A DNA stretch of 20,780 nucleotides. Origin: Mesotaenium endlicherianum (lineage: Eukaryota > Streptophyta > Zygnematophyceae > Zygnematales > Mesotaeniaceae). The position numbers and the translations under genes are program-made. The notes beneath the pieces are model-generated. The model was not told the DNA's origin. It did no database searches and saw nothing but the letters and a program-made list of their open reading frames with translations. Shown piece after piece: positions 1 through 8,569 of this stretch (within the stretch, counting starts at the first letter, position 1; each line of letters starts with the position of its first letter). Location of the stretch: assembly GCA_009602735.1 (NCBI GenBank), contig WELA01005080.1, forward strand, positions 66,559 to 87,338, read 5' to 3'.

Positions 1-227
1 CCCCCCCGCGCTTGCAGCGGACGTACAACACGCTCATCAACGCGTGCGCCAAGGCGGGCCAGCCGGGCCGCGCGTCGTGCCACCTGGCGGCGCTGCAGGC
101 CGCGGGCATCCGGCCCGATGCCATCACGTTCAACTCGCTCATCGATGCGTACGCGCGCTGCGAGGACGCTGACGGGGCGCTCGCCAGCTGGCAGGCCATG
201 CGGGCGGCCGGCGTCCCGCCCGACGCG
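1..227 (+). CDS. PPR-SMR exon with two complete PPR motifs
   Basis: The frame starting at base 3 encodes two adjacent 35-residue P-type PPR motifs, starting [13 protein letters not shown] and [12 protein letters not shown] and ending RPDAI and PPDAV. The exon may start at base 18, because a C-rich stretch followed by CTTGCAG precedes it. It ends GACGCG before GTAAAC (phase 0). In the PPR code the Asn after TY/TF and the Asp of PD would be the base-selecting pair in both motifs, a combination usually associated with U. That is an inference from the published code, not visible function. Confidence 0.85.
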
Positions 228-3109
228 GTAAACATGGGGGAGGGGGGTGGCAAAAAGGAAGTCCTTGTCCAGCGGGTGGCTGACAGCTCGGCGGGGTTGA
301 TTTTTTGATTCAGAAAAAGAGTGTGCATGTGGCGCAATATCTCCTGCCACCACATCATTCGCCCCCACCCCTCAGCACGTCTTCAGGCAGTCGAAGATCT
401 GCGGGACGTGCTTTAGTGTTATATGTCGAGGGAGGGAGGGACGGAAGGAGGGAGGGACGCTTTGATGCTACTGCCTGCATGGTCTGCGCGGAGGGTGCAC
501 CCTGTGGTGCTCTACGGCGCTGCCACCTGTCGGCTGGCTCCAGCCGGGCGGGCACCTGCAGAGTGTGCCGACAAGATTATCCGCTGATGCTGCGCTGGAC
601 CGTGTAGAGTTGCCGTGCTTCAGGGAGCTTCTGTTTACGTGTCCACAGAGCCCACAGGGGGCTCCACGTTGTCGGGGGCTCACAGACCCACGCAGGGCCT
701 GCATGTCAGCGGCGCGTGTGTGGAGAGGCGCCGGCACGCGCCTTTCTCGGGCGCACGCACGTGCGCCTGCACGTGTGCGTGCCGGCGTGCGTGGGCGCAG
801 GCGCGGGCGCATGTACGCACGCAATTCTGCACGTGCACGTGTTGTACGCTTGCGGGACAAAGGAAGCCCTCTTGCCTACAGAGCCACCACATTGCAGCAG
901 GAGGAGCACTATGATCGCTGCATGTGTCGGTAGGGGTCGTCAGCACCACTTGATAGTCTCAGATTGCCGGAGGGTCCCGCTGTAGGGGTGGAGTAGTCAG
1001 TTGGTTTAGGTCCTCTTGTTAGTCCTTCCCATTGCCCCCTCCCTCCCGTCACCTGGCATGACCCGCTGCCACCTGGCACCACCTGTCGCGCTCGCAGGTG
1101 ACGAGGAGCTCGCTGATGGCGGCCTTCCGGAGCGCGGCCATGCTGCCCGTGGACCTCTGGCACGAGCTCAATCCCAACGGCGAGCCTCTGCCTGAGCCGC
1201 ACAGCCGCACGCGCGCGCAGGCCCCCCCGCCCCGGCCGCAGCCGCCAGGTGGCAAAGCCTCTGGCAAAGCGGGCGGCAGCGGGGGGGCAAGGCCCATAGC
1301 TGGCGCCGACAGCAGAGGCGCCGGCGGCGGTGGTCCAGGTGTCAGCGGGAGGGCAGAGGGGGAGGCTGCGGAGGCAGGGAGGCGAGAGCCCGCCGCCAGC
1401 TCGTCATGGGTGGCAGGGTCGTCTTCTTCTGTCTCGCGGCTGTGGCGGGCCGCAAGGGCGGCGCCGCAGTCGGTCGCCACCTCGCTTCGCCACCTCATGG
1501 ACGGCCGGCGGGGGGCAGACGACACGGGCCCCCCAGCGCCCAGTTCCCACGAGGTGCCAGCTGGCGTGATTTACGAGGCGCCAGCTGGCACGGCTGCCCG
1601 AAAGGAGCAAGCCAAGAAGGGGCCGGCAGGATTTGGCCCTCACTCTACGCATCCTCTCCCCTCTTCCCCTCCTCCTTGCCCTGCTCCCTCTCCTCGCTCT
1701 CGTCTCCCTCCCCTCCCTTCTCCCCACTCTACTGCAACTCCTGCTGCTGCTGCCCCTCGTCCTCCTCCTCCTCCTCCTCCTCCTCGATCTCCTTCTTCTC
1801 CCCTCTCCTCGCCTTTTTTCCTCCCCAATATTCCCCCCTCCTCTTCTCCTCCCACTCTCCCTCCCTCCCCCCCTGCTCTCACGCCCTCCGCAGATGAGAG
1901 GGGGTCGAGCGCTGCCGTTGATTTTCTTCATCCAACGGACGACGCAGGAGCAGGAGCAGAAGCAGAAGCAGGAGGAGAAGGGGGAGCGGGTGAGGAGGGA
2001 GTGGGGGTGGGGGTGGGGACACAGGGAGGCAAAAAAGAGAGAAGGCCTGTGAGGGTGAGGATCAGGAGGGGGGGACCGCAGCAGGAGACGGACGGTGGTC
2101 CTCCCCCAGGGCTGTACCAGATGCTCGACCTCCACGGTTTCACAGCTGGCGAGAGCAGGTGCCGCCACCTGCACGCCCGCCCGCCTGCCTGACCGCTCGC
2201 ATGTCCCTTTTGCACGCACGTATGCGTGTGGCCCCATGCGTACGCTCACACCTGTGCGCGTGCGTGCATGCTTTAATTTGTGTCTCCTTCATATATACGC
2301 ACGTGTGCACACGCTTGCACTCACGCACATTTTATATTAACAACACAGAGATGCTCACGTGCACGCACGCTCATGCGTGCTCACGCATGCAGTCATTAAC
2401 AGACACACGCGCACGCATTCGCGCCCTCGCACAAGTGCCAACAAATTTCTTATGTCTGCGAGCGTTGTGTGTATGAGTGTATGTGTGTGTGTGTGTTTAT
2501 GTGTATATGAGTGGTGTGTGCGTGCGTGTCTCTGCCTGCGCGCGTGCGCGTGTGTGCGCCGTGTGTAGGCTTCTGGTGACGGGCCGGCTGAACCAGCTCG
2601 CCCAGGCTCCCCCTACCAGAGGTATGAGGAGTGGAAGCCCTCTCCCCCTGCTTGCCCCCGTCCTGGCCCCCTCTATTTTTCCCCCCTCTTTTGCCTCGCC
2701 CCGCGGCATCCAATTGCTTGTTTTATACTCTTCTTGAAAAACAATTCAGACGGTCAGGGGAAGCCTCAGGCAGAAGCTGCCTCCTTGTGAGAGTGCCCGG
2801 GAGTTGAAGCGGTGACCTCCTGAGGTGTTGAGCGGGAGTAACTAATGCCAGTTAGCTACCCCACACACCCCCCCGGGGGCTGTGGGGGATGGCAGTGACG
2901 CCTGTGCTGGCGCTCAATTCTACTGTCTGCTTCTGGACTTAGGGTGGAAACCTTTGACCTTGGCATCTTGAGGAGGGTTTTTGGGTTTCTCTCTCACACG
3001 TTGCTTCCTTAGAGGTCTGCACTTTAGACGTCTGTTTAGAGGTAGGGTTAGCGCGCACACGAATGCATACACACGTGCGCACGCGTGCGCGGACACACAC
3101 GCACACATG

Positions 3110-3142
<33 letters not shown>

Positions 3143-4469
3143 GCTCGCGTGATGCACACAGAGGTTCGTGCACGTGCCCACTTGCAGACACACACAGAGA
3201 GAGAAGGCGGCAGGCCCGCTGGCCAACCCGCGCTTTGTGTGGGGGAGGCCTTGCCGCTAGGGGGGGCTTTTGTCGCCACTCTCTCTCTCCCAGCTCCCTC
3301 TCGCCGGCTCTCTTTCGTTCTGTCTCTTTCTTCCTTTGTGTGTGTGTGTGTGTGTGTCGCCCTTGCATGTACGCTTTATGTACGGTTTAATGACAGCCCT
3401 CGCTGCCTTGCTTGCCTGCTGCCGTTTCTTTCTCGCTCTCTCTACCTTGTACGTGTCGCCCTGCATGCCCGTTTGGTTCAATGACTAACGCTCGCTGCCG
3501 TGCTTTCTCTTTTATGGCAGGCGGGCGCGAGGGCCTGGTGGTTGTTACCGGCGTCGGCAGGTCTGTGTTCAGTGATTCAGGGCTCCCCCCACCCCTCCCC
3601 CTTCTCTTTGTTGGCGTGTGTGCACGTGTGCGTGTGTGTGTTGGTGTGTGTGTGCGCGCATGTGTGTGCCTGTGCCTGTGCGTGTGCCTGTGCCTGTGCC
3701 TGTGCTTGTGCCCGCGCCCGTGCCCGTCCGTGTGCGTGCGCGTGCGTGTGTGCTACCTTTTACCTGCCTCCCTGCCCCAGGCCAGCATTCTCCAACCGCC
3801 GGTTGTTCACACTGTGTAACATTTCTGAATGGAGTCGGCGGAGGGCGGGAGGGGGGGGTGAGTGTGCTGGAACGGGAGCAGGGGAAGCCTGACAAGGGGC
3901 GAGTCTGTGGTGCGCCAGACAGTCACCGACCACCTGGCGTTCATTGGGTGGGCCTCTAGACCCTTCCACTTGAACCCCCAATTCGAAATCTTAATGAACT
4001 TGAAAGGCTAAGCCTAAAGGCTGACCTGAATATAACGTCCCAAAATACTCGGCATTCATCAAGCAGGTCCGTAGACCCTGGATTGCGAACGCAACCTTCA
4101 ACCGCTGCTGTCTCAGACCCTGTGCCACCTGGCGGTCATTGGATAGGCCCCTAGACCTCTGGACCCTGAAACTCTTACTCTGAAACGGATGTCCCAAACC
4201 CGCAACAATGACATGTCGTTGTCCATAGGGTAGGCTCTTGAAGACCTTAAGCCCCAAATCTGAATTGAGAAAACCGACAAATCCACTCCAAAATCTCAAA
4301 CTTTAAGCCATCTGTCGTTCCTCGGGTGGGCCCCGCTCCCTCTGGCCAGCCGTCATTTCGCCGACGCCATTTTTTCTCTGTTGTCCCCGGCCGAAACCCC
4401 CCCCCCNGAGAGAGAGAGAGAGAGTGTGTGTGTGTGTTCGTGTATGTGCGTGTGTTTGAAATGTGTGTG

Positions 4470-4530
<61 letters not shown>

Positions 4531-4674
4531 TGTGCGTGTGTGAGATGTGTGCGTGTGAGACGAAGATGGTGTGAGAGACAGAATGTCTCTGCTTGGACGG
4601 CCCGTGGGAGAGTCAGAAAGAGAGAGAGAGAGAGTGTGTGGGAGCGAGACAGGAAGTATCTGCGATAGACTGAG

Positions 4675-4716
<42 letters not shown>

Positions 4717-6421
4717 TGTGTGCGCGCGCGTGCGCGTGCGCGTGCGTGTGTGTGTGTGCGCGCGTGTGCGTGCGCGTGCGTGCGTGCGTGCGTGTGTGCG
4801 TGCGTGCGCGTCATAAAGGGTGCTGGTATGTGCGTGATGCATTTCGCAGGCACTTGCAAAGCGCACATGCTTGTGTGTGTGCTTGCGCTGGATGCAGCGT
4901 CGCTCTTACTGGAGTGAGGGAGGGAGGGAGGGACGGGGGCCGAGGAGGGTGGGTCTGTCTGTGCACGTATGTGGGCACTGGCGTGCTGCACCCTGCTGCT
5001 GTCAAACGACGCACGTGCTGTCTTTTGCTGCATGCAGCGTTCAATTTCACTTTGTGTTTCTGCATGCTTCGTCCTCCTTCTGACACAATGACGCACGCGC
5101 ATGCCTGCGTGTGTGTGTGCGCTGGCTTGTGCTGCGTGCAGCGTGCAATTCCACATCTACGACTCCAACCGCGGCCGCGTGTGGATTGCGCACAGGGAGA
5201 TTGCGGCCTTCGCCAGCAAGGCCCAGGTAGGTGGCATGCGTGCGCTCGCAGGATGCCACGTGTCACGTGTCACAACTCGTCACGCGTCCATCCAGCTGCT
5301 TTCAAGTGCGGGGGTGCCTGTGGTAGCGCTTAGTGTGGGGATGCGAGGCGGGGCTTGTGGTTGTCAGGATTAGGTTAGGGTTTTCCGGAGAGGGCTTGTG
5401 GGCTCGAAGATCAGAACATACATGGCTGCTTGAAAGGCCGGGAAGCAGCAGGGTGCAGGGTTCAGGGTTATAAGTGGGGTTTCTACGACTTAGGGGGCCC
5501 AGTGGGAGGGGGTTGGTGAAATAAAGAAGGGAGGGGGGGGGGTTTCAAGCTGTTCTCTCCTCCCATGGCTATGCAAACTGCCTGGCCAAGGCACTTAGCT
5601 TGCTGTTCCATTCAGGATTAGAGCAAGGGGGGTCTAGCTCAGCAAGCAAAGGAGGACTCACGTCAGAGGGGATGCTGGTTGCAACTGCGCCTGATTGGGG
5701 GCGGAAATTTGAATGCTTGTTTTATGTGGACACACATACACTTGCACACTTGTACGCGCACACATACGCACCCACGCATGCACACACACACACACACACA
5801 CACGCACGCACACACTCACACACACACACGCACGCACACACACACACACACAGGCATGCACGCGCGCACGCACACACGCACAAACACACATGCACACAAT
5901 CTCGCCCATACACATACACACACTCCCACAACCTTGCACACCACACCAATCCGTTTGTGCACATTTTCATACACCTTGGCAATGCGTGTGCATGTACTTG
6001 CCACGCGAGGAGCCCAAAACCGGCCTTTCAATTCACACTTTTCATGTCTTGAAATCGCCCAACATGGGGTTCGACTCAGAAATTTGACGCGGAATTACCT
6101 GTTTGTGTGCGCATGCTACAACTACTACCTCTTCTTTTCTTCTTCATTTGCGCACATGAAGCTCTCCGAAGAAGGGAGGAAGTCAAGGGATCCCGATGTA
6201 TCCCTGTCCGTGTGCTTGCTACTGGACATTCTTCTGGGAGCTGATGACGCCACGTGGCGCTACCTGCTCTCTCTCTTTCTTGCGCATGTGAAGCCCCTCA
6301 GGCGAGGGAGCTGATGACGCGGTGGGTGCGCGACGCCATGTGGCGCTACGTGCTGCTGGGCGGCTCACTCGGCATGGTCTGCTCCGCGCCCTACGTCACC
6401 GTCCCCCTCTTCCCCTCCTGA
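1..6421 (+). CDS. PPR-SMR protein, multi-exon, 5' partial
   Basis: This is the C-terminal part of a pentatricopeptide-repeat protein with a small MutS-related (SMR) domain. Plant and algal members (the GUN1, pTAC2, SVR7 class) mostly act in plastid or mitochondrial gene expression. My model joins 1-227, 1098-2158, 2569-2621, 3521-3560, 5142-5226 and 6302-6421, with a candidate extra exon at 3781-3857. All joins of the six-exon model are GT-AG and keep frame. Two 35-residue PPR motifs lead into a degenerate third, then a Pro/Ser/Gly linker of about 300 residues, then SMR motifs LDLHG (LDxH) and VTGVG (TGxG), then a segment [11 protein letters not shown] resembling the SMR end of GUN1-like proteins, and a hydrophobic C-terminus ending in TGA. 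The start and any transit peptide lie upstream of the window. Family assignment is strong. The exact function is unknown, and the middle of the SMR domain is not securely modelled. Confidence 0.8.
228..1097 (+). other. PPR-SMR intron 1
   Basis: The intron runs from GTAAAC to CTCGCAG. It holds a GGGA-rich run at 428-457 able to form a G-quadruplex on the sense strand, and an alternating purine-pyrimidine stretch at about 750-840 rich in GTGCGC/CACGTG. The ORFs across it on both strands are low-complexity Arg/Ala/Cys readings of this composition and are not supported as genes. Confidence 0.7.
1098..2158 (+). CDS. PPR-SMR exon: third PPR, long linker and start of SMR
   Basis: It continues the PPR array ([13 protein letters not shown]), then [10 protein letters not shown], and then about 300 residues of low-complexity linker. 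The linker has three parts: Gly/Ala-rich, Pro/Ser-rich from a nearly pure pyrimidine tract (about 1655-1895), and Glu/Gly-rich from a purine tract (about 1940-2080). The exon ends [15 protein letters not shown], which carries the LDxH motif of SMR domains, before the donor AG/GTGCCG (phase 2). The frame is open throughout despite the extreme composition. An unrecognised intron ending at CGCAG near 1893 is possible, since the pyrimidine tract looks like a 3' splice region, but I saw no matching donor. Confidence 0.7.
1554..1591 (+). repeat. Coding tandem repeat with palindromic GCCAGCTGGC
   Basis: Two 24-base units each contain ACGAGG, a variable base pair and the palindrome GCCAGCTGGC. In frame they encode HEVPAGVI followed by YEAPAGTA. 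Each palindrome could fold as a short hairpin in the transcript. Confidence 0.6.
1655..2080 (+). repeat. Polypyrimidine tract followed by polypurine tract
   Basis: Bases 1655-1895 are almost entirely C/T, including a run of CTC triplets near 1762-1787. Bases 1945-2080 are A/G-rich with GGAGGAGAAGG and similar runs. The two halves are partly complementary, so the transcript could fold back on itself, and the duplex could adopt triplex (H-DNA) forms. At 2003-2026 four G-runs spaced by 1, 1 and 5 bases form a G-quadruplex motif on the sense strand. Confidence 0.8.
2215..2562 (+). repeat. Intronic ACGC/CA-rich block followed by TG-rich block
   Basis: Bases 2215-2440 are rich in CACGCA-type words. 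Bases 2464-2562 are rich in TG, with GTGTGTGTGTGTG near 2480, and run directly into the TAG acceptor of the next exon. The apparent ORFs here are repeat translations (Cys/Val/Arg or His/Thr) and are not genes. Confidence 0.8.
2569..2621 (+). CDS. PPR-SMR small exon (SMR helix)
   Basis: This is a 53-base exon after GTGTGTAG and before GTATGAG. Joined to the previous exon (phase 2) and the next (phase 1), it reads [19 protein letters not shown], in the place where SMR domains have the first helix after LDxH. The reading frame is preserved on both sides, which supports the call, but there is no transcript evidence. Confidence 0.6.
2622..3520 (+). other. PPR-SMR intron with CA, TG and CT repeats
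   Basis: The intron contains a CA-rich tract at about 3048-3140 with an uninterrupted (CA)n at about 3109-3134, a (TG)n tract at 3338-3357, and a near-duplicate word pair TTTATGTACGGTTTAATGAC / GCCCGTTTGGTTCAATGAC about 100 bases apart before the acceptor TTTATGGCAG. I see no gene in it. Confidence 0.7.
3521..3560 (+). CDS. PPR-SMR small exon carrying the TGxG motif
   Basis: A 40-base exon between TTTATGGCAG and GTCTGTG encodes [13 protein letters not shown] plus two bases. The string LVVVTGVG matches the SMR strand plus TGxG signature that follows the LDxH helix. It joins in frame to the exons before and after it. Confidence 0.75.
3614..3752 (+). repeat. TG-rich block with CCTGTG hexanucleotide array
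   Basis: GTGTGTGC-type sequence surrounds a run of TGTGCC/CCTGTG hexamers (about 3664-3712) with G/C variants. It lies just after the TGxG exon. Confidence 0.8.
3781..3857 (+). CDS. Candidate missing SMR exon, frame off by one
   Basis: A strong pyrimidine tract ending CCTGCCCCAG and a strong donor GGTGAGT bound 77 bases. In the incoming phase these read [20 protein letters not shown] followed by R-A-G-G-G. The size (about 26 residues) fits the helix that SMR domains have between TGxG and the last strands. The outgoing phase does not match the next exon by one base, and the exon ends in a run of eight G, where a length error would correct it. I treat it as a candidate only. Confidence 0.3.
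3926..4340 (+). repeat. Degenerate tandem repeat of about 90 bp, five units
   Basis: The recurring core is CCACCTGGCGTTCATTGGGT followed by GGGCCTCTAGACC. Copies begin near 3928, 4042, 4124, 4214 and 4306. The units share TTGAACCCC/CCCTGAAAC-like and CCAAA-like spacers. The minus strand reads [16 protein letters not shown] and LPYGQRHV in successive copies, which is the repeat itself and not evidence for a gene. It lies in an intron of the PPR-SMR gene. Confidence 0.6.
4397..4811 (+). repeat. GA, GT and GC simple-repeat block with an N
   Basis: A run of ten C, an N (4407), then (GA)n and (TG)n, a long (GA)n at about 4471-4528, GA again near 4620-4634, and from 4676 a 130-base alternating purine-pyrimidine stretch. 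That stretch has (TG)n followed by GCGCGCGTGCGCGTGCGC-type sequence with one GG interruption, a strong candidate for Z-DNA. All ORFs over it, on both strands, are repeat translations. Confidence 0.85.
4864..5141 (+). repeat. Repeated acceptor-like segments before an SMR exon
   Basis: GCATGC...TGTG...GCTGG/CATGCAGCGT words recur at about 4866-4900, 4995-5049 and 5098-5154. The last two share GCTGC-TGCAGCGT-CAATT-CAC almost base for base, and the third is the real acceptor. A perfect G-quadruplex motif (four GGG runs split by single A, then GGGGG) sits at 4918-4939. Confidence 0.6.
5142..5226 (+). CDS. PPR-SMR exon, C-terminal part of SMR domain
   Basis: It lies between GTGCAG and GTAGGTGG and encodes [16 protein letters not shown] followed by [12 protein letters not shown]. 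This resembles the end of GUN1-type SMR domains, where a hydrophobic-FH strand is followed by an N-x-GR turn. Its phase fits a direct join to the TGxG exon, although that would leave out the second SMR helix. Confidence 0.7.
5735..5935 (+). repeat. CA/CACGCA-rich intronic block
   Basis: About 200 bases of CACACA and CACGCA repeats lie downstream of the SMR exon. They are complementary to the TG/GC-rich block at 4676-4811 upstream of the same exon. The His/Thr-rich and Cys/Val-rich ORFs covering it on the two strands are repeat translations. Confidence 0.85.
6302..6421 (+). CDS. PPR-SMR last exon
   Basis: After the acceptor CCCCTCAG, phase 0, it reads [17 protein letters not shown], then [22 protein letters not shown] and TGA. 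The join to the previous exon is in frame (SKAQ/AREL). The C-terminus is unusually hydrophobic, with a Gly-rich stretch that could be a membrane-prone helix; I know of no described function for it. A second, degenerate copy of this exon lies at 17161-17260, which supports it being real gene sequence. Confidence 0.6.
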   Translation, partial: ARELMTRWVRDAMWRYVLLGGSLGMVCSAPYVTVPLFPS

Positions 6422-8440
6422 CGGCGCGCCACCTGGCCAGCTCACCCGCTGCACTGCCAGCTGGCGGCGCCCGCGATCCTGCGGGGACCCTCGGAATTGA
6501 AACGCGACACGAAGCTTCATTGCCATTGCTTCGTGGCCTCCATCCCCACCCGGCATAAGAGCATTCGGGCCTGTGGTCTTAATTCCTTCTAGGATGTCTC
6601 TCCTCCTGCTTTCCTCCCTATGCTAGCGACTTAAAAATTACCCGTGACTCAAACCCTCCACCCTACTAACGCTCAACCCTAGTCTTTTTTTATAAGCTTA
6701 CACCTCAAACTCCAAAAACTCGACGTCGAAACTCGACGCGATTTCATTCTACGGGTGACTGGGCTGCAGAAGCATCTTGCAAGCACGTGCTAATTGTGCC
6801 ACTTCGAATTGAGGGGGCCCCAAGGTTTCCTCTCTTTTCCCTGACATAGAGATCGAACAAGAACAAGAATGGAAGAAAATTAAATATAGAAGCAAAGAAA
6901 TGGAAGGCAACCTTGCTGCCGCCGCCCACTGTTTTGGAAGGGGAAGTGGACCCTAGCTTCAAGGATTGAGAGCTGGAAATATAGGGTTGCAACTTGCAGC
7001 TAGGTTGGGCTCGGAGTTGGAGTTTCTGCGTTAGGGGCTTTGGCCAGGGTCTCTGGCGCCACAGGAGGCATGGCTGCGTTCTCCTTCTCGGAGGCGCGCG
7101 CGCTCCTCACAATTTGCAGCTCGGCACAGTGTGTAGCTCCTTCGATCCACTGGTAAAAGTCAATTCTAGAATGAAAATTAGAAGGTTAGAAGATTAAAGT
7201 TCGGGCCTTGGTCGTTTAAGGGCAAGCTTGGCTGTCTTCTATTACTGAAGTTGCGTACGCATGTGCAAGGTTAAGCAGGCGGCACTCTAAGTAAAGAAGC
7301 AACTTCTTCATTCCTTGCGAGATTTCTTTTTGAGTGTCTCTTTTGTTTGCTCTCAATCGCAATGTGGTTTGTGTAACTTCCATCGAGCTCTTGAAATTTA
7401 GTTGTGTGGCAACCTTTGTCCTTAAGCAATTTTGACTTGTTTGCATGTGTATCCATCTTTTGTGCCTCAAAACAAGGTACATAATTTTATGTACCCATAA
7501 TAATAACGCAGATGTCGACGCAATCAAGAGTTCCTTTTTGCAAAGTTTCAACACCCAAGTAAATGCCAAAGCTAAGAAAACTTTACAAAATTTTGGAGTA
7601 ACTCGTGACTAAAAATTGCACAATTTTGCAGCATATAAAGCATACAAATTCCACCTTGATCCGAGAACCAAAATTACTAGTGAAAATGTATGTTCTATAT
7701 CTTGCTTCTACATATCCGATACATGGACACCGCTAGAGTGACAATGTGGTAGTAAGAGCTAGATAGTTTAAAGCATGACACTCAAACATCGGACCTTTTG
7801 AAGAACGCATAAAAACTGAATTGTACAATGTCTATTGGAAGTTTATTGCACTGTTGGGCTTCCAAAAAATATTTGTTATGAAGCCACGCTCCCTAGCACA
7901 ATCTAGAGAATAAGCTGGTGCTTGATATAACTCCACCCTCGACCGTGTGTTTAATCTCAACGTTGTTTTACCTGTATCATTCATCAACACCAATCGTGGA
8001 GTCGAGCTATTGACAACTCAATAAAATATTGCGTATGTAGGTACTCCCAAATGTCATGACCCACTCACTTTATTTGGGCTCAATTATGAGTTGTGCTTAG
8101 TGGATTAAAGAATATAGTGTGTAGATTTTTTTTTGATGATCACTTTTGAAATGACAATTCTGGACAATGCTGTCCCTACAGAAGGCACATAGTAATTTGC
8201 CATCCGTTCAGGGCTGGTGGAAAACAATTCTGGTACAAACCTTTCGTTTAGTCAAGCAAAATTGAGGTATTGCGCAAATATTTGCATTCGCCGCATCTCT
8301 CTTTCGAAGCAGTAATTTGATCTATATTTTTAGCTGCAAGCAATTCATGACTCATTTGCGAGGGGGAGAGCCCGGAGAGGGAAGGCCTGCGAGCTTGGGC
8401 CCCATGGGCGGGGAAACTCCCTCCAAGAATCCGAGTGAAA
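6422..8440. other. Long non-coding stretch, AT-rich from 7150
   Basis: I see no convincing gene. The first 700 bases are the 3' flank of the PPR-SMR gene; 7031-7100 (TTAGGGGCTT, GGCATGGCTGCGT, GCGCGCGC) recurs at 17739-17795. From 7150 the sequence is AT-rich. A 117-codon minus ORF (7569-7216) has no recognisable motif and could be a transposon relic. Confidence 0.5.
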
Positions 8441-8530
8441 TAGCGCCCAAAATTCAAGGTTTTACATTAGTGCCCTGAAATCAAAATGTCAAAATTAGTG
8501 TCGTGACTGCTATCCACTTGACGGTGCCAC
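8441..8530 (+). repeat. Diverged direct repeat, copy 1
   Basis: It contains AATAGCGCCC, then TAGTGCCCTGAAATCAAA, then TAGTG-CGTGACT and ends GGTGCCAC. The same order of words occurs at 10013-10108 in the same orientation. Inside each copy the TAG(C/T)G(C/A)CC motif recurs every 28-33 bases. Confidence 0.5.
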
Positions 8531-8569
8531 ACGCACAGCGCAAGCCACGGCCGCCCAGGTACGGGAAGT

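Noticed and set aside
1404..2249. 281-codon minus-strand ORF opposite the PPR-SMR exon
   Set aside because: It is an Arg-rich shadow of the pyrimidine tract; the plus strand carries PPR and SMR motifs in frame.
3991..4299. 102-codon minus ORF with repeated [13 protein letters not shown] strings
   Set aside because: The protein-level repeat is fully explained by the DNA-level ~90-bp tandem repeat; no start context or coding signal was seen.
4303..5156. Long minus-strand ORFs rich in His/Thr and Ser/Leu
   Set aside because: They are translations of CA, GA and CG repeats and span an N; the supported exon 5142-5226 lies on the other strand.
6238..6262. CTGATGA followed by a perfect CGCCACGTGGCG palindrome, like a hammerhead ribozyme core
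   Set aside because: The GAAA box after stem II is missing (CTAC instead), and the segment is a duplicate of PPR-SMR exon sequence.
7216..7569. Minus-strand retrotransposon gag-like ORF
   Set aside because: It is basic and AT-rich, with no zinc knuckle, protease or other diagnostic motif.
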